Source of the DNA: Streptomyces griseus
GTDB lineage: Bacteria; Actinomycetota; Actinomycetes; Streptomycetales; Streptomycetaceae
Direction: 5' to 3'
DNA: 64,000 nt
Assembly: GCF_001715295.1 (NCBI RefSeq)
Contig: NZ_MDKB01000002.1
Span: 1,758,313 to 1,822,312 of the forward strand
This document shows, piece by piece, positions 32,523-41,809 of the stretch. The notes under the pieces are model-generated. The model was not told where the DNA came from. It searched no databases and saw nothing but the letters and a program-made list of their open reading frames with translations. Position numbers and translations under genes: made by a program. Position 1 is the first letter of the stretch. Every line of letters begins with the position of its first letter.

Positions 32523-33233
32523 TCAGAAGTCGTCGGCGCCGGCGCGCAGCTCGTACGTCCAGTAGCCCGTCGCCCACTTCGCGGGGTCGACGGCGATGCC
32601 CTCGGAGCCGGGAGCCTTCACCACGGCCATGCCACCGTTGCCCTGGAGCGTGACGGAGAAGTCCTTGACGGCCTCCACGTCCTCGTCCATGCCGCCGTCC
32701 GACAGCTTCACCAGCGCGTATGCGGGGGCGCCGGCCGTGAGCACCACGGGGGCCGCGGGCTTGCTCCTGGCGACCGCCGGTGCGATGCCCCGGGCGTTCT
32801 CCAGGAAGCGGACCTCGGGGAAGCCCTCCATCCGGCAGCTGTGGCCGGAGGTGTTCTTCGCCGTCAGGACGAGGTGGGTGAAGGGCGGGCCGTCCTGCGT
32901 CGCCGCGCTGATCTTCAGGTCCTTGGTGGTGCAGACGGAGGCGGAGGAGGACGAGGAGGAGCCGCCGGTGCCCTTGGCGGCTGCGGTGGTCGCCCCGCCG
33001 GACGTCTTCGTGCCGGCGGCCTGCGCGGTGCCGGTGTCCCCGGCGTCCCCGGTGGTGCCGGCGTCCTTCGTGTCCTTCCCGGTCTGCGCCGTGGACGCCG
33101 CGGGCTTCGAGGCGGCCGCGGGGCCGTCGGACTTCGTGCCGGTCCCGTTGTCACCGCAGGCGGTGAGGGTCAGGGCGAGAACCGCGGTGGTCGCGGCGGT
33201 GAGGACGGTGGTGCGGTTACGGAACGTACGCAT
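32523..33233 (-). CDS. DUF4232-type lipoprotein
   Basis: A 236-residue lipoprotein. The signal peptide ends with lipobox LTAC (Cys about 26). A Thr/Ala/Gly/Lys-rich linker with a Ser run leads to a beta-rich domain from SVCTTKDLKIS to the end that matches DUF4232, a common Streptomyces extracytoplasmic domain of unknown function. Two cysteines (VCTTKD and HSCRMEG) probably pair. ATG 33233 gives MRTFRNRTTV. It converges on the thioredoxin-NHL gene with 4 nt between stops. Confidence 0.83.
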   Translation of the reverse strand: MRTFRNRTTVLTAATTAVLALTLTACGDNGTGTKSDGPAAASKPAASTAQTGKDTKDAGTTGDAGDTGTAQAAGTKTSGGATTAAAKGTGGSSSSSSASVCTTKDLKISAATQDGPPFTHLVLTAKNTSGHSCRMEGFPEVRFLENARGIAPAVARSKPAAPVVLTAGAPAYALVKLSDGGMDEDVEAVKDFSVTLQGNGGMAVVKAPGSEGIAVDPAKWATGYWTYELRAGADDF

Positions 33234-33379
33234 GGAGATTCCCCCGGAAGTAACGGCGCGGCGATCGCCTGGTCGAGCGATCCGCCGCCGGCCTGCTGAC
33301 ATCCATCAGTCTGGGCTCCGCCGCTCACGTATCGCTGCTGTCCCGCTGACGTTCCGCTGACGTGGCGCCGCGTGAGCGG

Positions 33380-36316
33380 TCAGCACTCGCCGGCGAGCCT
33401 GCGGCGGGCCTGCTCGTACCGTCCGCGGTACTCCTCCCGCGGAGTCACCCGCAGCAGGGCCTCCAGGGCTCCCACGGCGCCCTCGTCGTAACCGGCCTCC
33501 TCCGCGACCCCCGCCGCCCGGTCCAGCAGCCGGATCCCGTCCTCCGTCCCGCCGAGCGCCAGACGGGCCTCCCCGGCCACGGTCAGCAGCAGCACCCGGC
33601 GTGCCGCCTCCTCGTGCTCGGGCCCGAGGTCGAGTGCCGTCCGGGCGGCTTCCAGCGCCTCCTGCGGCCGGTTCGCGGTGAGCAGCATCCGGGCGAGGTG
33701 CTGCAGCCCGAGCATCTCGGTATGGCGGTCCCGCTCCTCGCGGGCCAGCCGGACAGCCAGTCCGCAGCCCTCCAGGGCGGTGGCGGTTTCCCCCTGCCCG
33801 GCCTGGACGACGGCCAGGTTGATCAGCGCGGTCGCCTCGCCGAGCCGGTCACCTGCCTGCCGGGCGAGTCCGGGCGAGCGCTCCAGCAGGGCGACGGCCT
33901 CGGCGGTCCGGCCCTCCTCGGTCAGCACCCAGCCCAGGAGGTTGAGCACCCGCGACTCGGCGGCGGGGTCGTTCTGGGTGCGGGCGGACTCCAGGGCGAG
34001 GTGCAGGAGCGGTGTCCAGCTGTCCCGGACCCGCCACACGACCTGCGGCCACTGGAGCAGGATGATCCGCCAGGCCCGGTCGTGGAGCCCGGCGGTGCGG
34101 GCGGCGACGGCGGCCAGGGCCAGGTCGTCGCGCTCGGCCGCCAGCCAGTTCATCGCCGCCGCCCGGTCGGTGAAGTCCCTGACCGCCGACGGACGGTGGT
34201 AGTCGTCCGGCAGGACGAAGCACGGCTCGCCGCCCGGCTCGGCGGTGTCGGCCGCCGCGAGGGCGGTGGCGATGTAGTGGTCGAGGACCCGGACGAGGGT
34301 CTCGGGCCCGGCCTCGGGTTCGATACCGCGGGCGTAGAGGCGTACCAGGTCGTGCAGTACCCAGCACCCGGGAGCCGTCTCGTTCACCAGGTGGGCGGCA
34401 CCGAGCCGCTCCAGCGCGGCGGCCGCCCGCACGGGATCCGTGCCCGCGAGCGCGGCGCAGGTGTACGGGTCGACGTGGTTGCCCGGGTGGTGCCCGAGCC
34501 GGGCCAGCTGGTGCACCGCGTCCGGCGGCAACTGCTGGACGGTCAGCCGCAGAGCGGCCGACACCCCGGTGTCGTCCACTTCCAGGTAGGTCAGGCGGTT
34601 GCGCTCGTCGGCCAGCTCGTCGGCCAGGCCGGCCAGGGTCCATCGGGGGCGCCCGGCCAGCCGGGCGGCGGTCACGCGCAGGGCGAGGGGCAGCCCGCCG
34701 CAGAGTTCGGCGAGCCGACGGGCCGCCACCGGTTCGGCACGTACCCGCTCGTCGCCGATCACCCCGGCCAGGAGGGCGGTGCCGTCGTGCGGTTCGAGGG
34801 TGTCGAGGGGGACGGGACGGGCCGCGTCGGAGGCGATGAGGCCTTCCAGCCGGTGGCGGCTGGTGACGAGCGTGACGCAGCCGGGGCCGCCGGGGAGAAG
34901 GGGGCGGACGGTGGCGGAGTCGCGGGCGTTGTCGAGTATCACGAGCAGCCGGCGCCGGGAGGTCAGGGAGCGGAACAGCGCGGCGGCGGCGGGGACGGAC
35001 TCCGGGACGTGGCGCGGCAGGACGCCGAGCGCGAGCAGGAACTCGCGCAGGACGTCGGTCAGGGCGGCTTCACCGGTCTCGCTGAACCCCCGCAGGTCGG
35101 CGAAGAGGCGGCCGTCCGGAAAGGCGGCCGGGCTGTGGTGGGCCCAGTGCAGGGTCAGCGCGGTCTTGCCCACCCCGGCCGGGCCGGTGACCAGGCAGAC
35201 GGGTGCCTCACCCGCCGCCGCCCGGGTCAGCGCGGCGAGTTCGGACGTACGCCCGTGGAAACCGCGGGGAGGGCGGGGCAGCAGGTCGGTGGGGTGCGCG
35301 AACTCGGCGGAGCGCACGGCCTGGAGGAGGTGCGGCGAGGGGAGCCCGTCCGCGTCCCCGGCCGGACCGGCCGCCTTCCCGGCACCGGGCACGGCCCGCA
35401 GGGGGGTGGCCGCCGTATCGGCGGGGCCCACCGCGGGCAGGGCCGTGAGCGTCGTCCGGCCTCCTCCGGCCGAGCCGGGGCGAGCGGCGTCCCCGGCCCC
35501 GGCCGGTCTCCGTTCCCGTCTCCGCTCCCGCGCGGGTTCCGGTTCCCGTCCCGTCTCCCGTACGCCGTCGGGCACCGGGCCGCCCCGCAGGATCAGCGCG
35601 TACGCGTCGGCGAGTCCGGGTCCCGGGTCGATGCCCAGTTCGTCGGCGAGCAGCCGCCTGGTGCGGTGGAACCAGTCGAGCGCCTCCGACTGGCGCCCCG
35701 CCCGGTAGAGCGCCCTTATCAGGGCGGCGGCGAGCGACTCCCGCATCGGGTGGGCGACGGCCTCCGTCCGCAGGACGGCGGCGGCGCGGTGGTGCTCGCC
35801 CAAGGAGGTGTAGGCGTCGGCGAGGTGTTCCACCGTCGCCAGCCTCGACTCCTCCAGCGTGTGCGCGGCGGCTTGGAGCGGGGGCCCGGCGAACACTCCG
35901 CTCAGGGCCGGTCCCTGCCACAGCGCCAGTGCTTCGTGGAGCATCACGACGGTGTCGTCGGCGTCGCGCTGCCGGCGGGCCAGCATGAGGAGTTCCTCGA
36001 ACCGCTGGAAGTCCAGGAGGCTTTCCGGCACCCGCAGGACGTAGGCGTCCCCGAGCGTCACCAGTTCCACGCCGTACGCAGAGGCATCCGCGCCCACCAG
36101 GAGCGCGCGGAGCCGTGAGACGTGACCCTGGATGACGCTGCGGGCGTGCAGCGGGGGTTCGTCGTCCCACAGGGATTCCGTCAGCCGGGTGACCGACACC
36201 GGGGTGTTGGCGGAGAGCATCAGCGCGGCCAGCAGACTGCGGCGCTTGGCGGGCCCGAGGGGGAGCGGCCCGGTGAGGGTGTCGACGGAGACCGTGCCGA
36301 GCAGCCGGAACTCCAC
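33380..36316 (-). CDS. Large SARP-family regulator (BTAD, NB-ARC, TPR)
   Basis: A 978-residue AfsR-like regulator. The order is an OmpR-type winged helix (about 10-95; LLAALMLSANTPVSVTRLTESLW), a BTAD domain (about 100-245), a Pro/Arg-rich linker, an NB-ARC ATPase domain with the P-loop GPAGVGKTAL (near 380) and LLVILDNARD (Walker B), then TPR-like helices to the end. Such proteins integrate nucleotide or phospho signals and activate antibiotic or developmental genes by binding direct repeats near -35. No biosynthetic cluster is adjacent, so it is probably pleiotropic. The ATG follows GGAAAG. Confidence 0.87.
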   Translation of the reverse strand: MEFRLLGTVSVDTLTGPLPLGPAKRRSLLAALMLSANTPVSVTRLTESLWDDEPPLHARSVIQGHVSRLRALLVGADASAYGVELVTLGDAYVLRVPESLLDFQRFEELLMLARRQRDADDTVVMLHEALALWQGPALSGVFAGPPLQAAAHTLEESRLATVEHLADAYTSLGEHHRAAAVLRTEAVAHPMRESLAAALIRALYRAGRQSEALDWFHRTRRLLADELGIDPGPGLADAYALILRGGPVPDGVRETGREPEPARERRRERRPAGAGDAARPGSAGGGRTTLTALPAVGPADTAATPLRAVPGAGKAAGPAGDADGLPSPHLLQAVRSAEFAHPTDLLPRPPRGFHGRTSELAALTRAAAGEAPVCLVTGPAGVGKTALTLHWAHHSPAAFPDGRLFADLRGFSETGEAALTDVLREFLLALGVLPRHVPESVPAAAALFRSLTSRRRLLVILDNARDSATVRPLLPGGPGCVTLVTSRHRLEGLIASDAARPVPLDTLEPHDGTALLAGVIGDERVRAEPVAARRLAELCGGLPLALRVTAARLAGRPRWTLAGLADELADERNRLTYLEVDDTGVSAALRLTVQQLPPDAVHQLARLGHHPGNHVDPYTCAALAGTDPVRAAAALERLGAAHLVNETAPGCWVLHDLVRLYARGIEPEAGPETLVRVLDHYIATALAAADTAEPGGEPCFVLPDDYHRPSAVRDFTDRAAAMNWLAAERDDLALAAVAARTAGLHDRAWRIILLQWPQVVWRVRDSWTPLLHLALESARTQNDPAAESRVLNLLGWVLTEEGRTAEAVALLERSPGLARQAGDRLGEATALINLAVVQAGQGETATALEGCGLAVRLAREERDRHTEMLGLQHLARMLLTANRPQEALEAARTALDLGPEHEEAARRVLLLTVAGEARLALGGTEDGIRLLDRAAGVAEEAGYDEGAVGALEALLRVTPREEYRGRYEQARRRLAGEC

Positions 36317-36441
36317 GAGCGGCTTTCCTTCCGGGTGGGACGCACCCGGGGCCCGGGCCGGCCCTCAGAATATCGGGGTCGTCGCCGAACCGGCGGGGGG
36401 TCGCGCCGGACCGGTGGCACCCGGCCGGCCGACGGCCCGGG

Positions 36442-36663
36442 TCACGGGTAGCGGCGCTCCTCCTCCGTCACGACCGTGGTGGTGGGCGGCACGACCATGC
36501 GGCGGCGCCGCGCGATGCTCACGTAGACGAAGACCCCGACGAGTCCGACGAGCATCATGATCCAGCCGACCAGGTCGACGTTGACGGTGTCCATCTGCCA
36601 ATCGGTGGCGAACGCGAGTATCGCCCCGGCACCGATCAGGAGAATGCATCCTCCGAGTCCCAT
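36442..36663 (-). CDS. Small two-helix membrane protein, DUF6458
   Basis: A 73-residue protein with two transmembrane helices (GGCILLIGAGAILAFA about 4-19 and VGWIMMLVGLVGVFVYVSI about 32-50) and a basic-then-acidic tail (RRRR...EEERRYP). It matches the small actinobacterial DUF6458 family. Its function is unknown. The ATG follows GGAGG. Confidence 0.8.
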   Translation of the reverse strand: MGLGGCILLIGAGAILAFATDWQMDTVNVDLVGWIMMLVGLVGVFVYVSIARRRRMVVPPTTTVVTEEERRYP

Positions 36664-36767
36664 GATTTCCGCCTCCTCGACGGCCCGGTGACTCCGGGCC
36701 GGTGTACGTGTCGCGTACCCGGCCCGGCAACAACCATGTCCCTAAAGAGGACTGACACCGGGAAAGG

Positions 36768-38066
36768 TCAGCCGGCGAGGAACGCCGCGATCGCCTCGGC
36801 CAGGAGGTACGGGTCGTCCGCGCCGCACAGTTCGCGGGCGCTGTGCATCGACAGGATCGCGACGCCCACGTCGACGGTCCGGATGCCGTGGCGGGCCGCG
36901 GTGATCGGGCCGATCGTCGTGCCGCAGGGCATGGAGTTGTTGGAGACGAACGTCTGCCACGGCACGCCCGCCTTCTCGCAGGCGGCCGCGAACAGGGCAC
37001 GGCCGCCGCCATCGGTCGCGTACCGCATGTTGACGTTGACCTTGAGGATCGGCCCGCCGTTGACGACCGGGTGGTGGGTCGGGTCGTGCCGCTCCCCGTA
37101 GTTGGGGTGGATGGCGTGGCCGGTGTCCGAGGAGAGGCAGACGGTGCCCGCGAAGGCGCGGGCGCGGTCCTCGTAGGAGCCGCCGCGGGCGAACACGGAG
37201 CGCTCCAGGACGGTGCCGAGCAGCGGGCCGTCCGCGCCGGTGTCGGACTGGGAGCCGTTCTCCTCGTGGTCGAAGGCGGCCATGACGGGGATGTACGGGA
37301 GTTCGCCGTCCGGCTGTCCGGCCACGGCGGCCAGGGCGGCCGTGGCGGCGTGGACGGAGAGCAGGTTGTCCATGCGGGGGCCGGCGAGCAGCTCACGGTC
37401 CCGGCCCAGGTAGGCCGGCGGCTCGACGGGGTGCGGCATCAGGTCCCAGCCGGTGACGTCGTCCGGGTCGACGCCGGCCTCCTCGGCGACGAAGCGGATG
37501 AGGTCGCCCTCCGCGACGTCACCGAGCCCCCAGATCGGCTGCATGTGCTTCTGCCGGTCGAGCTTGAGCCCGTCGGTGTTGGCCGACCGGTCCAGGTGCA
37601 CGGCCAGCTGCGGCACGCGCAGCAGCGGCCGGTCGATGTCGACCAGCCGGTGCGTGCCGTCGCGCAGCGACAGCCGTCCGGCCAGGCCGAGGTCCCGGTC
37701 GAGCCAGGTGTTGAGGAGGGTGCCGCCGTAGATCTCGACGGCGATCTGCCGCCAGCCGTACGAACCGGTGTCGGGCAGCGGCTTGACCCGCAGGTTGGGG
37801 GAGTCGGTGTGCGCCCCGGCGATCCGGAACGGGGTGTGCGCCTCCGCGCCCTCGGGCACGTACCAGGCGACGATCGCTCCGCCGCGCAGGACGTACTTCC
37901 CGCCCGTGGACGCGTCCCAGGCCGCCGTCTCCTCGACCTGCCGGAAACCGGCCTTCTCCAGCCGGGCCGCCGCGGCTGCGACGGCGTGGTACGGGGAAGG
38001 TCCGGCCATCAGGAAGGTCATCAGGTCGTCGGTGTGCCCGCGGTCGAAGCGGAGGCGTGAGCTCAT
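36768..38066 (-). CDS. apeB: M18-family aminopeptidase
   Basis: A 432-residue dinuclear zinc aspartyl-type aminopeptidase. Metal and catalytic motifs are AGAHTDSPNLRVKP (His and Asp, about 88), AFDHEENGSQSDTGADG (Glu and Asp, about 274) and the C-terminal SMHSARELCG (His, about 407). It removes acidic or neutral N-terminal residues from peptides in the cytoplasm. ATG 38066 gives MSSRLRFDRGH; upstream codons are not needed. It lies 104 nt after the DUF6458 gene region on the same strand. Confidence 0.88.
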   Translation of the reverse strand: MSSRLRFDRGHTDDLMTFLMAGPSPYHAVAAAAARLEKAGFRQVEETAAWDASTGGKYVLRGGAIVAWYVPEGAEAHTPFRIAGAHTDSPNLRVKPLPDTGSYGWRQIAVEIYGGTLLNTWLDRDLGLAGRLSLRDGTHRLVDIDRPLLRVPQLAVHLDRSANTDGLKLDRQKHMQPIWGLGDVAEGDLIRFVAEEAGVDPDDVTGWDLMPHPVEPPAYLGRDRELLAGPRMDNLLSVHAATAALAAVAGQPDGELPYIPVMAAFDHEENGSQSDTGADGPLLGTVLERSVFARGGSYEDRARAFAGTVCLSSDTGHAIHPNYGERHDPTHHPVVNGGPILKVNVNMRYATDGGGRALFAAACEKAGVPWQTFVSNNSMPCGTTIGPITAARHGIRTVDVGVAILSMHSARELCGADDPYLLAEAIAAFLAG

Positions 38067-38184
38067 GTTCTTCACTGTAACGACGGGGGGCCGAAAGGAT
38101 TCACCGCAGGCCGCTCCGGCCCGGGGCACGGGTACGGCCCGTCCCCGGCGGGGGCGGGCCGTACGCGGCGGGGCGGGAGGAGCG

Positions 38185-40011
38185 TCAGAACGCGTCCTCG
38201 TCCAGCTCCATCAGGGAGTTGTCCACGGACTCGGCCAGGGCGCGCTCGGCCGAGACGCGCGGCAGGATGTCGGTGGCGAAGAACTTCGCGGCGGCGATCT
38301 TGCCCCGGTAGAAGGCGGCGTCCTTGGCGGAGGCCGTGGGCAGCTTCTCGGCGGCCACGGCCGCGCCCTTGAGCAGCAGGTAGCCGACGACGACGTCACC
38401 GGAGGCCATGAGCAGGCGGGTGGTGTTGAGGCCGACCTTGTAGATGTTCCTGACGTCCTCGCCGGTCGCGGTCAGGTCGGTGATCATCGTGCCGACGATC
38501 GCCTCCAGGTCCACCGCGGCCTTGGCGAGGTTGTCCAGCGCGCCGGACAGCTCCTCGTGGTCCTGGGCGCCCGCGAGGAACTTCTTGATCTCCTCGGACA
38601 GGGCGTTCAGGGAGGCACCCTGGTCGCGGACGATCTTCCGGAAGAAGAAGTCCTGGCCCTGGATCGCCGTGGTGCCCTCGTAGAGGGTGTCGATCTTGGC
38701 GTCCCGGATGTACTGCTCGATCGGGTACTCCTGGAGGTAGCCGGAGCCGCCGAAGGTCTGGAGCGACTGCGCGAGCTGCTCGTAGGACTTCTCGGAGCCG
38801 TAGCCCTTCACGATCGGCAGCAGCAGGTCGTTGAGGCCGTGCAGCGCCTTGGCGTCGTCGCCGGCGGCCTCGGTGACCTGGATCGCGTCCTGCACGGAGG
38901 CGGTGTACAGCACGAGGGAGCGCATGCCCTCCGCGTACGCCTTCTGCGTCATGAGGGCCCGGCGCACGTCGGGGTGGTGCGTGATGGTGACCTTGGGCGC
39001 CGTCTTGTCCATGAACTGCGACAGGTCGGTGCCCTGGACGCGCTCCTTGGCGTACTCCAGCGCGTTGAGGTAGCCCGTCGACAGGGTGGCGATGGCCTTC
39101 GTACCGACCATCATGCGGGCGAACTCGATGATGCGGAACATCTGGCGGATGCCGTCGTGCTTGTCGCCGATCAGCCAGCCCTTGGCGGGGTGCCGGTCGC
39201 CGAAGGTCATCTCGCAGGTGTTGGACGCCTTGAGGCCCATCTTGTGCTCGACGTTCGTCGCGTAGACGCCGTTGCGCTCGCCGAGTTCGCCGGTGGTCCA
39301 GTCGAAGTGGAACTTCGGGACCAGGAAGAGGGAGAGGCCCTTGGTGCCCGGGCCGGCGCCCTCGGGGCGTGCCAGCACGTAGTGGAGGATGTTCTCCGAC
39401 ATGTCGTGCTCGCCCGAGGTGATGAAGCGCTTGACACCCTCGATGTGCCAGGAGCCGTCCTCCTGCTCGACGGCCTTCGTGCGGCCGGCGCCGACGTCCG
39501 AGCCGGCGTCCGGCTCGGTCAGCACCATCGTCGAGCCCCACTGCTTCTCGACGGCGATCTCGGCGATCTTCTTCTGCGCGTCGTTGCCCTCGTCGAAGAG
39601 GATGCCGGCGAAGGCCGGGCCGGAGGAGTACATCCAGACGGCCGGGTTCGAGCCGAGCAGCAGCTCCGCGTAACCCCAGATCAGGGAGCGGGGGGAGGTG
39701 GTGCCGCCGATCTCCTCGGGCAGGCCCAGGCGCCAGTACTCGGAGTCCATGAACGCCTGGTAGGACTTCTTGAAGGAGTCCGGGACCGGCGCGGTGTTGG
39801 TCTCGGGGTCGAACACCGGCGGGTTGCGGTCGGCGTCGGCGTACGAGTCGGCGAGGTCGTTCTCCGCGAGGCGGGTGACCTCGTCGAGGATCGACTTCGC
39901 GGTGTCGACGTCCATCTCCGTGAACGGGCCGGTGCCGTACAGCTTGTCGCGCCCGAGGACCTCGAAGAGGTTGAACTCGATGTCGCGGAGATTCGACTTG
40001 TAGTGCCCCAT
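38185..40011 (-). CDS. Long-form acyl-CoA dehydrogenase
   Basis: A 608-residue flavoenzyme of the ~600-residue FadE5/DmdC-like branch, larger than classic 380-residue family members because of N- and C-terminal additions. Visible motifs are the FAD/substrate loop [12 protein letters not shown] (about 166-177), [11 protein letters not shown], and near the end [21 protein letters not shown] (glycine loop) followed by [17 protein letters not shown]. It oxidises acyl-CoAs in fatty acid breakdown and passes electrons to ETF. ATG 40011 follows GGAG-like AGCC weakly. No partner beta-oxidation genes are adjacent. Confidence 0.87.
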   Translation of the reverse strand: MGHYKSNLRDIEFNLFEVLGRDKLYGTGPFTEMDVDTAKSILDEVTRLAENDLADSYADADRNPPVFDPETNTAPVPDSFKKSYQAFMDSEYWRLGLPEEIGGTTSPRSLIWGYAELLLGSNPAVWMYSSGPAFAGILFDEGNDAQKKIAEIAVEKQWGSTMVLTEPDAGSDVGAGRTKAVEQEDGSWHIEGVKRFITSGEHDMSENILHYVLARPEGAGPGTKGLSLFLVPKFHFDWTTGELGERNGVYATNVEHKMGLKASNTCEMTFGDRHPAKGWLIGDKHDGIRQMFRIIEFARMMVGTKAIATLSTGYLNALEYAKERVQGTDLSQFMDKTAPKVTITHHPDVRRALMTQKAYAEGMRSLVLYTASVQDAIQVTEAAGDDAKALHGLNDLLLPIVKGYGSEKSYEQLAQSLQTFGGSGYLQEYPIEQYIRDAKIDTLYEGTTAIQGQDFFFRKIVRDQGASLNALSEEIKKFLAGAQDHEELSGALDNLAKAAVDLEAIVGTMITDLTATGEDVRNIYKVGLNTTRLLMASGDVVVGYLLLKGAAVAAEKLPTASAKDAAFYRGKIAAAKFFATDILPRVSAERALAESVDNSLMELDEDAF

Positions 40012-40163
40012 GGGAAGGCTCCGTAATCAATAGCAGTGGCGCGCAGCGCCCCGTGGAGGAGTGAGGACCGGGCGACGGCTGGCGTGGGCGTGTCAGCTCA
40101 CTTCACGATGATGCTACCCGTCAGTAATAAGACGCAACCCCTCAAGGTGCAGATGTGTCCGAT

Positions 40164-40169
40164 TACTCT
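40164..40169 (+). promoter_or_regulatory. Probable -10 of the leaderless SseB-domain gene
   Basis: TACTCT ends 7 nt before the ATG at 40177; no Shine-Dalgarno sequence. Confidence 0.4.
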
Positions 40170-40176
40170 TTGCCGC

Positions 40177-40614
40177 ATGTATGGCTACGACCAGAACCCG
40201 GGCGCGCAGCAGCAGATGGGTGGCGGCTACGAGCAGCCGCTGTACCCGGAGCCCTCGCCGCCGTCCCTGGCCGACGCGGTTCGGGCCTTCACGACCGGTT
40301 CGCTGTCCGCGGAGGACTTCCAGCAGATCTTCGCGACGTCGAAGGTCTACTGCCCGCGCGGCGACAACCCTGGTTTCCTGGCTCTCCACAACACCCAGCA
40401 GCCGGTGATCCCGATGTTCACCACGCTCAAGGAGCTCCGGCGGTACGCGGGCAAGGAGTCGAAGTACTTCGTGATCACCGGCGCCGAGGTGATCGATCTC
40501 CTTCCGACCGGCTACGGCTTCGTGCTGGACATGGAGGGCGACCACCGCATGGTGTTCGACGCCAAGGCGGTGGAGCAGATGGTCGACTTCGCCATGCGCC
40601 GCATGTACGGCTGA
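40177..40614 (+). CDS. SseB-domain protein
   Basis: A 145-residue protein. After a Gln/Gly/Pro-rich start (about 1-30), residues about 40-143 match the SseB N-terminal fold (DNPGFLALHNTQQPVIPMFT, SKYFVITGAEVIDLLPTGYG), a domain tied to type III secretion chaperones in pathogens but of unknown, unrelated role in Streptomyces. ATG 40177 is read leaderless. A strong hairpin follows. Confidence 0.75.
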   Translation: MYGYDQNPGAQQQMGGGYEQPLYPEPSPPSLADAVRAFTTGSLSAEDFQQIFATSKVYCPRGDNPGFLALHNTQQPVIPMFTTLKELRRYAGKESKYFVITGAEVIDLLPTGYGFVLDMEGDHRMVFDAKAVEQMVDFAMRRMYG

Positions 40615-40636
40615 GCGCCGCGGCGTGCGGGCGGCG

Positions 40637-40673
40637 GGCCCGGTCCGGGAGGGGGAACCTCCCGGACCGGGCC
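40637..40673 (+). terminator. Terminator after the SseB-domain gene
   Basis: A perfect 16-bp stem (40637-40652 with 40658-40673), loop GGGAA, then TTCTCG. It separates the gene from the pirin gene. Confidence 0.85.
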
Positions 40674-40717
40674 TTCTCGCTGTCCGGGCCGCGGGAATGA
40701 ACGTCGCCTTGCGGGAT

Positions 40718-40735
40718 GTTCACGGTTCAACTAAA
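40718..40735 (+). promoter_or_regulatory. Shared promoter/operator motif upstream of pirin
   Basis: GTTCACGGTTCAACTAAA holds a GTTCA direct repeat and overlaps a probable -10 (TAAATT). The same 18 nt with one change lie in front of the LLM gene (60167-60184), in the same orientation relative to the gene. Confidence 0.6.
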
Positions 40736-40765
40736 TTGGACGCAAGACCTCCGGAGGTGGCTCCC

Positions 40766-41722
40766 ATGCCCGCAGTGACCGTCGACAACCCGCTGACCCT
40801 GCCCAAGGTCGCCGCCCCGGCCGATGCCGTGGCCCGACCCGTGCTCACGGTCACGACCGCCCCGTCCGGCTTCGAGGGGGAGGGGTTCCCGGTGCGGCGC
40901 GCGTTCGCCGGGATCAACTACCGGCACCTCGACCCGTTCATCATGATGGACCAGATGGGTGAGGTGGAGTACGCGGCGGGCGAGCCGAAGGGGACGCCCT
41001 GGCACCCGCACCGCGGCTTCGAGACCGTCACCTACATCATCGACGGCAGCTTCATCCACCAGGACAGCAACGGTGGTGGCGGCGCGATCGAGAACGGTGA
41101 CACGCAGTGGATGACGGCCGGTTCGGGCCTCCTCCACATCGAGACGCCCCCCGAGCACCTCGTCATGTCCGGTGGTCTCTTCCACGGTCTCCAGCTCTGG
41201 GTGAACCTGCCGAAGGCCGACAAGATGATGGCCCCGCGCTACCAGGACATCCGGGGCGGACAGGTCCAGCTCCTCGCCTCCCCGGACGGCGGCGCGCTGC
41301 TGCGTGTCATCGCCGGTGACCTCGACGGCCACGAGGGACCGGGCATCACCCACACCCCGATCTCCATGATCCACGCCACCGTGCGGCCGGGTGCCGAGGT
41401 GACGCTGCCGTGGCGCGAGGACTTCAACGGCCTCGCGTACGTCCTCGCCGGGCGCGGGAGCGTCGGCGTGGAGCGGCGCCCCGTCCACATGGGGCAGACC
41501 GCGGTCTTCGGCGCCGGGTCCTCGATGACCTTCCGGGCCGACGAGACGCAGGACGGCAACACCCCGGACCTGGAGGTCGTGCTGCTCGGCGGGCGTCCGA
41601 TCCGTGAGCCCATGGCGCACTACGGGCCGTTCGTGATGAACACCCAGGCCGAGCTCCAGCAGGCCTTCGAGGACTTCCAGGCCGGCCGCCTCGGCACGGT
41701 GCCCGCCGTGCACGGCATGTGA
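40766..41722 (+). CDS. Pirin-family bicupin
   Basis: A 318-residue iron-binding pirin. The N-terminal cupin has the metal-ligand set HPHRGFETVTYIIDGSFIHQD (two His, about 73-93) and the conserved ITSGSGLLHIE-like MTAGSGLLHIETPP (about 112-125). The second cupin is degenerate. Bacterial pirins act as redox-linked regulators or quercetinase-like enzymes. ATG 40766 is supported by GGAGGT 8 nt upstream. The promoter motif shared with the flavin oxidoreductase genes suggests an oxidative or electrophile response. Confidence 0.85.
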   Translation: MPAVTVDNPLTLPKVAAPADAVARPVLTVTTAPSGFEGEGFPVRRAFAGINYRHLDPFIMMDQMGEVEYAAGEPKGTPWHPHRGFETVTYIIDGSFIHQDSNGGGGAIENGDTQWMTAGSGLLHIETPPEHLVMSGGLFHGLQLWVNLPKADKMMAPRYQDIRGGQVQLLASPDGGALLRVIAGDLDGHEGPGITHTPISMIHATVRPGAEVTLPWREDFNGLAYVLAGRGSVGVERRPVHMGQTAVFGAGSSMTFRADETQDGNTPDLEVVLLGGRPIREPMAHYGPFVMNTQAELQQAFEDFQAGRLGTVPAVHGM

Positions 41723-41809
41723 CGGAAGGCGGAGCGTACGGGTGACGGCTCGTCACCCGTACGCCCGTACGGGCGGGACACCGTTGCCCCCGCGTGTTCG
41801 GGTGGGAGG

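Noticed and set aside
33362..36118. A 918-codon open frame on the + strand
   Set aside because: It is the antisense shadow of the SARP gene, with composition rich in Gly/Gln/Arg and no recognisable motif.
40115..40135. Palindrome-like CTACCCGTCAGTAA upstream of the acyl-CoA dehydrogenase
   Set aside because: Only three bases on each side pair, and no second copy was seen, so an operator call is not supported.
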